Source of the DNA: Porphyra umbilicalis
Lineage: Eukaryota; Rhodophyta; Bangiophyceae; Bangiales; Bangiaceae
DNA length: 64,000 nt
Assembly (NCBI GenBank): GCA_002049455.2
Contig: KV918824.1
Span: forward strand, 186,001-250,000
Reading direction: 5' to 3'
In this document: piece by piece, positions 1 through 9,753 of the stretch
Layout: each line of letters starts with the position of its first letter
Numbering within the stretch: position 1 is the stretch's first letter
The notes under the pieces: generated by a model
Databases searched by the model: none
Told to the model about the DNA's origin: nothing
Seen by the model: the letters and a program-made list of their open reading frames with translations, nothing else
Program-made: the position numbers and the translations under genes

Positions 1-1370
1 GATTATGGGCGCCTTGGACGAGGAAGATGGTGTGAATAGTGCCGGGGAGGAGGGAGCAGAGGAGCATGAAGAGGTCGTTCTTGGCCGTCACGTCAGTCGG
101 GTGTTTGAAGGACGTGACCAAGTCGTAAGCAGCGGAGGAGTCCGTGTACGTGGCGAGGGGGATTCGGCGGGAGAGGAGCTTTTGCAGCAGGAGGCGGACG
201 TCGAGGGCGGCGGCGACGGCGTCGGCGAGGGCGAGCAGCTCGCCGGCGCAGGAGACGGGACACACGCGGTGGAGGCGGTGGGAAGCCCAGTGCAGGAGGG
301 AAAAGCGGCGGGAGGCGTCGACTAGGGCGACGAGGTACCCGAGTTGGCGGCGGTCCAAGGGGAAGGTGGCGGAGCCGGAGTAGTCGGCGTAGACGTCCAA
401 GCAGAGGGAGGCAGCGTCGAGGGAGATGTAGTGGAGGGAGATGGGATGAAGAGCGATGGCGGCGAGGGTGTCGTTGGCGCGGCGGGCGTCGGCGCCGGTC
501 GGGTTGAGGATTTTGGCGAGGTGGGTGGCACTGGTGAGGATATCAGGGCGGGCGACGCGGCCGACCCACATGAGCTTGGCGGCGAGAGAGTGGAGGGCCT
601 TGGGTTCGGGCAACGGGGAAGAAAGAGGGAGGGACAGCGGCAGCGGGGTGAGGGCGGCGGCGCAAGGGCCTGCGTCGCAGTGGATGCCGGAGCCGTCGGT
701 GCGGTCGGTGATGCCCGCGAACCGGATATCGCTGTAGTCGAGACGGTGGGTGGTGTAGGTGTTCAGGACGGTGGCGACGGAGGCTAGGACGGCGGGGTCG
801 CCGGCGTTGAGGGTGTCGTCCGCGTACGTGGAGACGGCGCCGCGGAGTGGGACGAGGTAGACAGTGTCGAATGCCGAGCTGAGGGTGATTTCGGGTATCG
901 TGAGGAAGCGGGACTGCGTGATGAAGTGAAAGTGTCGGCAGACAACGTTCTTTTCGTACATGGAGCGGTGGAATTTCCACACCGCGCCGTTGGGCAGGCC
1001 AGCCTCGAGTGGCTCCTAGGCGTAGACGGGGTCGGCGAGGCGGTCCGACTAGAGGTAGGTACGGATTAAGTCCTCCGTGTGCAGGGTGAAGCGGAGGATG
1101 ACGGAGGCGGCGACGACCGCGCGGATGGCGCGTTGGGGGGTGACGGGGGAAGTGGCGACGGTGCTGGCATTTTGTCAGTCACGGTTGCCTGCGATGCAGT
1201 AGCGGGCCCGCTCGGCCGGCTTGCCGTTGCCGCGGTTGGGCTTATGGGTGACACGCCAGAGGTAGTAGAAGATCTGTTGGCCAGCGGGGACGGAGTGGGC
1301 GGAGATGGCTGTCTTGCAGTCGATGGAGTCAAACACGGCGATCTCGGTGGCCTTGGCGGCGTCCCAGCGG
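1..1370 (-). pseudogene. copia-type reverse transcriptase / RNase H, open at the left edge
   Basis: A single minus frame runs from about 1370 to base 1. It starts with a typical copia RT entry (FDSIDCKTAISAHSVPAGQQ) and then meets a TGA near 1177 and TAGs near 1045 and at 1016-1018. Below 1015 it stays open to the edge. The RT catalytic box reads YADD at 815-826; copia elements usually have YVDD. RNase H follows, with acidic motifs DVYADYSG (about 370-395), CAGELLALADA (about 215-245) and YTDSSAAYDLV (about 125-165). The intact stretch has no internal stop for about 1 kb, so decay is moderate. Three upstream stops and the broken integrase make it non-functional. Confidence 0.75.
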
Positions 1371-1834
1371 GGGTGAGCGGGGGATTTGGGGCTGATGGCA
1401 GGGGAGAAGAAGACACCTGAGGCGGCGGGGAGGGGCGGGGAGACGGGCGGGGCGGCGGTGTTGGTGCGTAGGGGGCAACGGGGGCCGAGGCGGGGCGAGC
1501 GGTGGCGGCGGCAGGGGGGAGGCGAGGGGCGGCGGCGGGTGGGGTGGGTTGCCGGCGGGAGACGAAGGGCTTGGTGCGGGACTCGTGGGCGGAGAAAAGT
1601 TGGCCGTTGTGGCGCACGTACACGGTCTTGCCGTCGAGCGAGTGGACGGTATCTCGGAGCCAGCCGTGGCGGTCGCGGTGGAACAAGACCTCCTGGCCGA
1701 GTTCGACGAATGGGACGGTAGCGCCGGGGTGGGAAAGGGCACCGCGGAGGCGGTCAGCGGGCGTGCAGTGCTCCATCGTGTTGCGTGCGGTCTGCACGGC
1801 CCTGTGGCGGGCGGGGATGGTGGCGTCGGCGTTG

Positions 1835-1845
1835 TGGTTATGGCC
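1835..1845. repeat. Left copy of 11-bp target-site duplication
   Basis: TGGTTATGGCC, identical to 2799-2809 on the other side of the nested element. Confidence 0.85.
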
Positions 1846-2798
1846 AGGGGCTGAGGTGGATAAAGTTGAGCTAGATCTATCCGCACAGTATACTCGGATA
1901 TATCCATATTCATGCCGTGGTTGCGTATTCTTAATCTACTCTGTCCATGCACCGACGATTATAATGTGCCTTAATAATTCTCCGAGGGCAGGATATAATG
2001 TAATCAGATTGCAGATACTTTGCCTGAGTTTATCCGACTCCCGGACTCGGCTGTGCGCTACAGCAGCATTTTGGGGCCGCCCTTGCGACGCCGCAGGCGA
2101 ACAAGATGCCGATGTTGGCTACCAGCTCGGCGATAATGGCCGGACCTTCGTAACTAAGAGGGAAATGTGTCTGGCACACCCGAGCCGGATGCCCGGACCA
2201 CGACGTGAAATTGTTTGGGTATCCGCATCATGAGCATATCCTTTTCACGTGAGGAGCAGCCCTGCCCCCCTGCTTCTCGACGCATAAAATCTGCGCCTCT
2301 TTGCTGTCACAACACCCTCCGGGGTCGACCATTTTTGCACCCCGACGAGCACTCGTCGTGTCTTGGGGAGCACTCCCCGCAGCACCAGAAATCTTTCGGT
2401 GGCGGATGACGAAATTGTAGCTTTTAGTATGCACGCTGGAATTGTGCAGGTACACCAAACAACTCCAGTTTCCCAGGAGATTGAGACCATATCAGAACGT
2501 ACGTTGGCTGGCGCCAGACTTTATTGGCGGCATCGTCGGACAACTTGTCGCTGGTACATGCGCCGATCCCTATTTATGCAGAAACGTCCTCGGAAGGAAT
2601 ATACTCACTCTAGGTACACAGAGTAAAATCAAAATCGGAGCGATAACATATCCGAATAAAATGCTGATCCTTACTCCGGCCAACGAGGTCAGATTCGAAT
2701 TCAGATACATGACATCATCGAAAACTCAAATCTGAATGCATATTAGCGCAAGTGGACTATATTCTGATTCTATGAAAAGTGACAGATTCAAAAGCCCC
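1846..2798. mobile_element. 953-bp non-autonomous DNA transposon (MULE-like) with 11-bp target-site duplication
   Basis: TGGTTATGGCC occurs at 1835-1845 and again at 2799-2809, directly flanking this segment. The segment begins AGGGGCTGAGG and ends CAAAAGCCCC, giving a short terminal inverted repeat GGGGCT/AGCCCC. It is more AT-rich than its surroundings and holds no convincing coding sequence. It splits the copia integrase, and its removal with one repeat copy rejoins the two halves in frame. A target duplication of 9-11 bp is characteristic of Mutator-like elements, but the very short inverted repeat is not, so the superfamily assignment is inference. The insertion itself is well supported. 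Confidence 0.8.
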
Positions 2799-2809
2799 TG
2801 GTTATGGCC
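2799..2809. repeat. Right copy of 11-bp target-site duplication
   Basis: TGGTTATGGCC, identical to 1835-1845. Confidence 0.85.
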
Positions 2810-3999
2810 GATGAGGAGGCGAGGGGCCTCGCCGGTGACGGCCGCTGTGGGGGAGGAGCCGTGTGCCCGGGGGGTATCTTTGCGGGCCTTGTATGCCATG
2901 GCGAGGGCGAGGTCGGGCGCTAGTTGAGGCGTCTCGGCGGAGATGCGGAGGTAGGCGTCGCGGATGGGACCGTGGTGGCGCTGGTTGCGGCCGATGCCCC
3001 GAGGGGCCTCAGTGGGGATGGGGCGCCAGTGGACGCCCATGGAGTGGAGCGCGCCAATGAAGGCGTCGTTCTCAATCTCGGAGTCGCGGTCGGAGAGGAT
3101 GATGTCAGGGCAGCCCCAGATGCAGAACCAGATGAGGTACAGGATAGCGAAAGTGTGAGAGCCGCGCATGGCGCGGACAAAGCGGCCGAGGCCAAAGTCA
3201 GTGTGGAGGCAAGTGACATAAAGGACCTTAGGGAGGTCGGGGCGCAACTAAAAGGTGTCCAGAGCGAGGACGCGATTGAACGTGACGGGGCGGGGCGGGA
3301 GGGTATGGGGGGGCGGCGGGGCAGGTGGGCCAATTCTTGGCATGAGATGCACGAGCGGGCGACGTCGCGCAAGGTGGCTACGTCAGCAGGGGTGAACGCG
3401 GTGAGAGGGAACGCCCGGGGCAGGGCATCAACGCTGGCGTGCCTGAACTGGCGGTGGGCGAGGCCAAGCTCCGAGCGGGTGAAGAAGGAGGCGAAGGGGG
3501 GCGGGGCGGCGGCAGGACGGGGCGGCGGCAAGGGCAGGGTGCGGTGAACGCGTTGGAGGCGGCAGAGGACAGGGCGGCGGGCGGGGTCAAAAAGGATGGT
3601 GTCGCGTGGGGTGTAAACGACGAGGCGCAGGCGCTTGTGGGAATGGAGGCCCAGGAGGAGGAAGACGGCCGTGTGGCGGAGGACATGGACGTCAGGTACG
3701 TTGAAGGAGAGGGCGCGGCCGGCGGTTTCGGTCGTCCTGAGGCGGAGGCACAGGCGGCCGAGGGACGGGGGCACGTCGTGGCCGAGCGCGTAGCGGGTGG
3801 TGGCGGGGCAGAGCGGGGACGTGTCGACTTGGGAGTGGCGGCGCATCTAGGTGTCACCGATGATGTCGCCGGGCGTGCCGAGGTCCGTGATGGCGGTGGA
3901 GATGTCGACTTCGAGGGCGGCGTACACAGCCGAGAGGGGGAGCGTGGGGTGGTGCCACACAGCGTCGTCGACAATGTCGGGGGGGGGGCGGCGGCCGGG

Positions 4000-5536
4000 G
4001 CGGCAGGGGCGGCCAGGAGGTCGGCGGAGGGGAAGGGGGGCAGGATGGCATTGGTGGAGGTGGGAAACACCAGGTGGGCGGCGGTGGGGGTGGCGAGGGG
4101 CTTGGAGCGTAGGGAGGGGCACGTGTGTGCGAAGTGATCGGTGCCACGACAGATGCGGCAGGGGTTGGCCGGTCCGGGGCCGCGGTACGGGCGGGCGGGG
4201 GACTTCTCCGTGCGGTAGGGGCGGTCAGTGCCGCCGCGGTAGCGGCACAGGACGTGGAAGATATCGTTAGAGCGGGAGTCGTCCGGGGTGGTGGTGTCGA
4301 CTGTCCAGTTATCGGTGGCAGAGGGGAGGGGGACGTCTGAGGCGGGGGTGGAGGCGAGGAAAGCGGTGGCGGGCGGGACGGGGGCGGCGCCGCGGGGAGA
4401 GAGCCCGGCGGGAGTACAGATGCTGGGGGGGCCGGTGGCGAGGAGCAGCTTGGCCTGGGCGGCGAGTTCGTGGGGATCGGAGTGGGCGGCGCCGGCGAGG
4501 AGTGGGGCGGAGAACCATTGGCCACGGACGGTTTCCAAGATCTTTTCGGCGAGCATGGCGGCCGTGTGGTAGCGTGGGGGCAGCTGGGACTGGAGAAGGG
4601 AGAGGCGGGAGATCATGCGCTCGAAGCGGGAGACGGCGGTGTCGTCAGTGAGGACAGGCTCGGAGCGGTAGGTCGTGAACTGCCACTGCTCGCGGATGTG
4701 CAGGATGCGGGCTGCGGAGTATGCGCGGGAGTGGATGACATCTCAAACAGCCTCCTCAGACAGGCCGCGGGAGTCCTGGGCGAGGGCTGGGAGGTTGTGT
4801 TCACTCATGCGCAGGGCGAAGGGGATGCAGGTGGCTCGGAGAGAACGCAGGACGGAGAACGCGTCACAGATGCTGGCGAAGTTAGAGCGCGCGCGTGTGA
4901 GGGACTCTTGGTCCAGGCCTCCGTATTGGCGGTCAGCGGTGCAGTACTGGGCGACGGCACGGATGGCGGTGGAGGGAGGATGGGAAGGGGGGGCGCCGCG
5001 GGCAGGGGGGGGGCGGCGGCGACGAGAGGCAAACGGGGCGGGCCCGAGGAACGCCGGGGCGGCGGGGGCGGGGTGGCGGGGCGAGAGGGAGGGGAATGCG
5101 GGGCGGGCGGCGGGGGCGTCGGGGCGGGAGCGAGGGGGAGGGGGGCGACGAGGGGCGAGGGAGTGCTGCTGAAGCCCTGGATCTGCTCGTGCTCCCCGTC
5201 GAGGTAGAGCTGGAAGAGTTGGAGGCGGGTGAGGCCGCCAGTTGTGCGGTGGAGGTTGACCTTGGGGTAGGGCGGCCAGAGGTCGTGGATGGCCATGTAC
5301 ACGGCCGTGAGCTGGCGTCGGTTGAGGGAGGAGACGGAGAAGTCCCCGATCGCCGTGGCGGTGGAGAGGTTGATGTCGGCAGGCGACCAGGAGGACGAGG
5401 AGGAGGAGTAGATGGCGCGGAGGTGGATGAGAATGTCGTCGTAGGAGGTCGGGTCGTCCGGGATGGAGGCAAGGAAGGCGGCGGGCGAGGAGGGGACCGG
5501 GGAGGGGGGCGCGGAGGGGGAGCCAGAGGTAGTCAT
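4000..5536 (-). pseudogene. gag: copia-type gag (frameshifted)
   Basis: This would be the nucleocapsid/capsid protein of the element. The most plausible start is the ATG whose first base is 5536, giving a Ser/Pro-rich N-terminus followed by a globular Gag-like stretch containing LTRLQLFQLYLDGE. The frame moves near 4900 into a helical segment (SEEAV, then a TGA near 4760, then DVIHSRAYSAARIL) and on to the segment beginning MISRLSLLQSQLPPRYHTAA. A zinc knuckle of the CX2CX4HX4C type (CRICRGTDHFAHTC) lies at about 4120-4162. The Pro/Ala-rich tail breaks frame again near 4000. The knuckle identifies it as Gag. The breaks are directly visible, so it is a pseudogene. Confidence 0.75.
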
Positions 5537-5803
5537 GGCGGCGAGGGACGGGGGGGGAGGGGGCGGGCGGAACGAAGGTGGGGGGGAGGAGGGCGGGCGG
5601 GGGGGGAGTGGGGGGGCCGGGGCGTAGTCGATCCGCGCAGTCGGGCGGGGGGGCGAGATGGCGTAGAGGGACCGAGCCGGGACAGAGGACGGTGGGGAAG
5701 CAGAAACCCGCAGCAACGGCGCACCGTGGCTACCATGTGAATGTGTCAAAGAAGGCTGACCGCCGCAGCCGTCGTCGGTCCGGCGGCGGGGCGGCGGTGT
5801 AAA

Positions 5804-5980
5804 TATTGCAGTCTTCCCAATTTTTGGCCGATGTCGTCACAGTCAAGAAGCGGTCTTGGCCATTTGCCCATTGGTCAATCGACTTTATCCGGCTGGGTGG
5901 ATGGCTGAGATGCTGTTTCACACTGTTGATCACCTCTCTTGACATCGACGGGATCGGCCAAAATTGGGAAGACAGCAATA
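5804..5980. mobile_element. TA-flanked MITE (Tc1/mariner-like), about 173 bp
   Basis: The segment starts TATTGCAGTCTTCCCAA and ends with its near-perfect reverse complement, TTGGGAAGACAGCAATA. Inverted similarity extends about 35-40 bp inward (GGCCGAT ... ATCGGCC; CGTC ... GACG; GTCAAG ... CTTGAC). A TA sits at each outer end, at 5804-5805 and 5979-5980. A TA target duplication with inverted repeats and no coding capacity is the standard pattern of Tc1/mariner-type MITEs. It lies between the copia gag start and sequence of unknown nature. Confidence 0.75.
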
Positions 5981-7500
5981 AGACCAGCGAGGTCAAGGCG
6001 GAGATACGATAAATGAAACGTCAAGCGGGAGATGCGAAAATAAGTCTAACGAAATCAGCAGTTCCCTGGACTTTAGTTCAGGGTACTACTCAACATGAGC
6101 AAACACTTACCACTGTCCACCCCATGAGCCGCTTTTGATTTTTTTCTGAGGCCTGTGCGCGTTGCGGAAGTACTTGAGACGCTGTGCACGTGAAACGGGA
6201 CCGTGAAAACGACACAGGACGTTGCGCCGTACGTTCTTGGAAAGAACAGGTCCACACGCCTTGGGCAGTGTCGCCCGTGTGTTTCTTTTTTCGAACAAGT
6301 GCCCATGTCGTCTGAGAGGGCTTTTTGTATGGTTTCCAGCAACAAATCGCTCTCAATGGGGTCAAAAACGCCGTCGAGTGCGTTGTACAGACTGGAAACG
6401 ACGATTTCTGCTGCACTCGGTCGAAGCAGTTAGCTGTACTGAGAAAAAATGCGTTCGTGCGCTCTGAGGCATGTTTTTGAACGTTTGACTGCGGCAGGGC
6501 GGCGTCCTTGCACTCTGTCAGTCGGTGGCTCCCATGTCCGTGCCCCGACCGGCCGTGCGCCGCGTGCCAGGCCATCTGCCCTGTTATTCTCTTCCGCACA
6601 GCGCCGTGCTCATTAACGCCAGGCTCGTGACAAGCCAGAAGTTATTGTAACGCACCACCGGATTCTCGCACAGTAGCCTGCTTGACACATCCCCCGGGGT
6701 CCAAAACAAGGATCTTCTGTCAAAAACAGAAAAAGCTTGACAACCCCACTGCCATGGGCGCTGCGTTCACGTGTGCCGCGCATATCGTGGTCGTACTGAC
6801 GTCCTCTATAAGAAGAGGTAAGAAAAAGTGGCCGTGGAGGCCAGTAAGATGGTTCGGGCAAGGGTGTGCATGCCCGTGACAAGAATGACGAACCACGACC
6901 CCGGCGGTTGCCGATCGCATTAGCACGCGCCCATTCTGGGTGGCCAACTAAGTGTGGAAACCGGCCCGTTCCAACTGAAAGTAGGGGCCGTTTGCACGCA
7001 ATCTTCGTCGGTTCTTCTGGGAATGCTGTACTTGTATGGTCAGCTCTTTGCTGGCACCTGTCCGATTTCGTCATCCTCCGCCAGTCCTTACATCAACTTG
7101 ACGACTCAAGTCAGTGGTGGGCACAGGACCGCCGCCAGCTCGCCACGCGGGCGAAGTGCCTCGCGGCACACCCACCTCTTTTTCGTACTACAACAGTGGC
7201 GGCCATGGCGGGAGTGACGCGGTGATAGCAGCGCTTTCCGAGCTTTCCACCGGCTTCGCAGGTGGCGCCGGTTTCCGACGATAGGCGCCACAGCCAGCAA
7301 CCGCATGACGCTAGTAAAGGTCACTGACACTGGGCTCCGAGCCGTTGTGGTGGTGCCACGATAGGAAAAGTGTCTGGCGCCTTATTCTTGCCTCTGTAGC
7401 AAGCACGGTGGTACTGCCCCCCCCAACAAGCCAGAAAACAGACTGTGCTCAATCATACGCGGACCATCGCTTGACATGGGTGTGCGAGAATCAAATCGTG
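5981..7500. other. Spacer with no recognised gene
   Basis: Moderate-GC sequence with several short open frames on both strands, none longer than about 170 codons and none with a recognisable domain. The frame at 6090-6599 (minus) is Cys/His/Ser-rich but matches no zinc-finger spacing. No repeats or RNA genes were seen. Confidence 0.4.
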
Positions 7501-7534
7501 GACATTGTAGATATCAGGACAGACTGTGGACCGA

Positions 7535-8644
7535 ATGCTACAGAGGCTGTACGTTCGCAGTGTGAACATCACCAGCACCCTCACCGCCACCCTCGGACAT
7601 CAAACCCAACAGCTGCGTCCGAAGGTCAGCGGCCGCAATGCGGATACCCACCACGTCTGCCGGGTGTGCACCACTCCAGTCCCGAAAGGCAGCCGAGTGT
7701 GTGCGGTACATAAACATCTCAATCACCGTCAGCGCCTCAGAGAGAACGGTCGCCCCGTACGCGCCCGTAGCGGGGCCATCCCCGAAGGGTGCGCCGACAT
7801 TGCCCGGCGCGCCGCCCCCGCCACCGCCGCAACCGCCAGTTGCCGAACCGCCCCCCCAGGCAAGAGCGACACCGTTGGTCGGCGCGCCGCCCCCGCCACT
7901 GCCACTGGCCCCGCCCCCGCCGCCAGCGGTCGAGCCGCAACCGGCGCTGCCACCGCGAAGGATGACCGACGCGACGCCCCCGCCACCACCCCCGCCACAA
8001 GAGAAAGCGCTCCCGTCGGCGATCGAACCCAGCTCATTCGCTGTCTCACATCCGAAGCAGAAGACACAGGCGCTGTCGACCGGCCTCGGGGAGTTTTCGC
8101 TGTAGTTACTCTTGCTATAAATCGACTTGCAGCGCTCTGCCTCGTTTGGCAGTTTGCCTTAGCACTGTATTTGAACGTACTTCTTTATCAATTAAGAGAC
8201 ATTGGGCGGCCACCGCCGCTGGCGGCGTTGCCACCGCGCCTGCCGCCGACCCGGCGGTGGGCGGTCGACAACGGCGCGCGCGACGCGCACCCGCACGCGA
8301 CGGCGGGCGGCGACCGCGGCCGCCGCCGCCGCGGTGGTGGCCGGGGTGGCCGCGGCGGCCGCGGCGGTCGTATCCCGCGTGATGGCGGTGCGCGGTCGCT
8401 GCGGCGGCGGCGGCGCGGTAGCCACCACCGCCCGTCGCGCGGCGGCCGCCCGGGCGGTTGGGCGCGGGGGGCTGCGCGCCCCCCCGACGGGCTGGTGGCG
8501 CCCCAGCCACCGCGCTTTGCCGCAACTGCCGCCACCGCCGTTGCCGCGGCGTCCATTGGCGTGCCCATGAGGGCGGTGGCCAAAGCCACGGCTGCGCTTC
8601 CGCCCCGCCGCCGTGGCGTCGGCGGTTGCGCGCGACTGCCGTGA
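7535..8644 (+). CDS. Hypothetical protein, low confidence
   Basis: An open frame from ATG 7535 runs about 370 codons into the GC island. The early part has a Cys/His cluster (VCRVCTTPVPKGSRVCAVH, near 7660-7720) that could bind zinc but fits no family I recognise. The middle is Ala/Pro/Thr-rich. A hydrophobic stretch (LAALCLVWQFALALYL, about 8110-8160) could be a membrane segment. The last third is Arg/Gly-rich low complexity that any frame of a GC island would give. An overlapping frame at 7638-8105 is Pro-rich and equally open, so which frame is used, or whether the locus is coding at all, is unresolved. The island is interrupted 485 bp downstream by the Ty3 element. Confidence 0.25.
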   Translation: MLQRLYVRSVNITSTLTATLGHQTQQLRPKVSGRNADTHHVCRVCTTPVPKGSRVCAVHKHLNHRQRLRENGRPVRARSGAIPEGCADIARRAAPATAATASCRTAPPGKSDTVGRRAAPATATGPAPAASGRAATGAATAKDDRRDAPATTPATRESAPVGDRTQLIRCLTSEAEDTGAVDRPRGVFAVVTLAINRLAALCLVWQFALALYLNVLLYQLRDIGRPPPLAALPPRLPPTRRWAVDNGARDAHPHATAGGDRGRRRRGGGRGGRGGRGGRIPRDGGARSLRRRRRGSHHRPSRGGRPGGWARGAARPPDGLVAPQPPRFAATAATAVAAASIGVPMRAVAKATAALPPRRRGVGGCARLP

Positions 8645-9124
8645 CAGAGACCGGCCGACGGGCGCCGCCACGGCAGCCCGCGGTGGAGCGCCGTCGAGCC
8701 GCCCGCGGCGGCGCTGCCGCTGGCTTCGCCCCCTCCTGCCGACGGCGTGGCGCCGGGACGGGGTTGGGGCGCTCCTGGCCCTGCCCCTCGCTGCCGGTGG
8801 TCCTCGCCCCCGCCAGCGGGTGCACCCCGTCGACGCTGCGCGTGTGCGCGCGTGGGGACGGCCTGTGGCGGCCGCCCCGACGGCCGTCGCCGCCGCAGCG
8901 TCGGCACCCCCCCGCCCCACCTGACTGCGGCGACGGGCACGCAGCGGCCGCCCCGCCGGCCGATGGGGCGGGGGCTTCCGGTCGGCCGCACCCCGAGCCG
9001 CCTCCCGCACCGAGGCGTCGCGCGAGTGCGCGCGGGTGCGGCGAAAGCGGCGCACCGCCGCCGCCGTGCACCCGCGGCCGCGACGCCGACGGCGGCTCGG
9101 AGGGGGCACGGCGGCGCGGCAGGC
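8190..9124. other. GC-rich island adjoining the Ty3 insertion
   Basis: The island is dense in CGG/GCC trinucleotides and nearly devoid of stop codons in all frames, so long overlapping frames exist on both strands and cannot be separated by inspection. It ends at the target site of the Ty3 element. The sequence to the right of the element (18084 onwards, GCCGGCGCCGAGCGCC) continues the same character briefly, so the element landed at the island's edge. Confidence 0.5.
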
Positions 9125-9129
9125 GCCGG
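9125..9129. repeat. 5-bp target-site duplication, left (GCCGG)
   Basis: GCCGG directly precedes the 5' LTR and matches 18084-18088 after the 3' LTR. Five bp is the usual duplication for Ty3/Gypsy integrases. Confidence 0.85.
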
Positions 9130-9523
9130 TGTAGCATATCTCTGCTACCAATTGGCAATTAGCCACGAGTAGCCCCCTTGACTGGCCGAATCCACGGATG
9201 TGTGTGACTCGGCTTGTGGCACGCCCTTTGGGGGGTTACTTCCGCATTGTTTATTTTTTATTTGCTTGTTTGCTTGTCTGTCTTATCTGTCTGCCGGCAC
9301 TCATTACGATCGCTTGATCGGATGGTCGATCGACCAGTGCCGTTGTTTGTATTAAACCACCGTGGGTCCGGGGTCGCCGTCGTGGGCACCACCCGGCTCC
9401 CCATCGGATGCCCTCCAACAAAAGGTCTTCTTCCTCGCCGCGACGGCGATAGAACTCGCTTTATTGCTTGGCTACGGTCGGTCTCAGTACACTGGTAATT
9501 GAACTAACGTTATTAATACCACA
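9130..9523 (+). repeat. 5' LTR of the Ty3/Gypsy element
   Basis: 394 bp, starting TGTAGCATATC and ending AATACCACA. It is the same sequence as 17690-18083. A 94-codon open frame inside it (9214-9498) also occurs in the 3' copy and is not regarded as a gene. Confidence 0.95.
9350..9356 (+). promoter_or_regulatory. TATA-like box in the 5' LTR
   Basis: TATTAAA lies about 170 bp before the LTR end, in an otherwise GC-rich stretch. This is the likely core promoter for the element's genomic RNA. Function is inferred from position only. Confidence 0.35.
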
Positions 9524-9525
9524 TT

Positions 9526-9542
9526 TGGTGGAGCAGCAGGGG
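9526..9542 (+). other. Primer binding site (putative)
   Basis: TGGTGGAGCAGCAGGGG starts two bases after the LTR. TGG would pair with a tRNA CCA end. The specific tRNA was not identified. Confidence 0.5.
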
Positions 9543-9632
9543 ATACCCTCGCCTTCATCGTGCCTCGCGGCACGGTGTCCCCGAGAACTTTCTCGCTGCC
9601 TCGTGGCATTGTGACGGTGTCGATACGGTCGC

Positions 9633-9725
9633 TTGGCGCGCAGGGCGTAAGCCATCGACTTGTGGGCGTGGTGCCGGGGGCATCACGGTTGAGATCTCCG
9701 ACGTTGGCGCGCAGGGCGTAAGCCA
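9633..9725 (+). repeat. Two copies of a 22-nt leader motif
   Basis: The same 22 nt (beginning TTGGCGCGCAGG, ending GTAAGCCA) occurs at 9633-9654 and 9704-9725 in the untranslated leader. Its ends TTGGC and GCCA can pair, and inside it GCGC/GCGT may extend a stem, so each copy may form a hairpin. Repeated hairpins between PBS and gag are where packaging or dimerisation signals sit in LTR elements. The role is inferred. Confidence 0.55.
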
Positions 9726-9753
9726 AGTCGGAACATTTTGTTCAGGTCCCAGT

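Larger units (their letters stand above)
1420..4000 (-). pseudogene. copia-type integrase region, interrupted by a nested element
   Basis: A GAG-pre-integrase/HHCC zinc module lies at about 3340-3480 (LAHRQFRHASVDAL ... CISCQ). The integrase core follows at about 2850-3270, with ALDTF directly before a TAG (3248-3250) and the second acidic motif ILSDRDSE. Where families of this type carry Glu in a GR-x-ER-like motif, this copy has Gln (GRNQRHHG; codon at 2981-2983). The C-terminal segment resumes at 1834 (ELGQEVLFHRDRHGWLRD, then DGKTVYVRHNGQLF). The two halves are separated by the element at 1846-2798. Removing 964 bp (the element plus one 11-bp repeat) puts both halves in one frame. Further stops include TAG at 3847-3849. 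It is an inactive relic. Confidence 0.75.
1..5536 (-). mobile_element. Decayed Ty1/copia-type LTR retrotransposon, truncated by the window edge
   Basis: Reading leftwards on the minus strand, the order is Gag with a CCHC knuckle, GAG-pre-integrase, integrase core, integrase C-terminal segment, reverse transcriptase and RNase H. Integrase preceding RT is the Ty1/copia (Pseudoviridae) order. The copy is inactive: coding passes through all three minus frames and meets in-frame stops (TGA near 4760 and 1177, TAG at 3847-3849, 3248-3250, near 1045 and at 1016-1018). A separate element interrupts the integrase. The RNase H frame is still open at base 1, so the 3' end and 3' LTR lie outside. No 5' LTR could be recognised to the right, because its partner copy is not in the window. 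Confidence 0.85.

Noticed and set aside
1-5536. Alternative genetic code (TAG as Gln) to explain stops in the copia element
   Set aside because: TGA stops and several frameshifts also occur in it, and the intact Ty3 gag ends with TAG, so decay is simpler.
7638-8105. Pro-rich 155-codon frame overlapping the hypothetical ORF at 7535
   Set aside because: Composition follows the local CCGCC repeats. It cannot be chosen over the overlapping frame without expression data.
9214-9498. 94-codon ORF within the LTR (also 17774-18058)
   Set aside because: Identical only because the LTRs are identical. No domain, and it spans promoter and terminal sequences.
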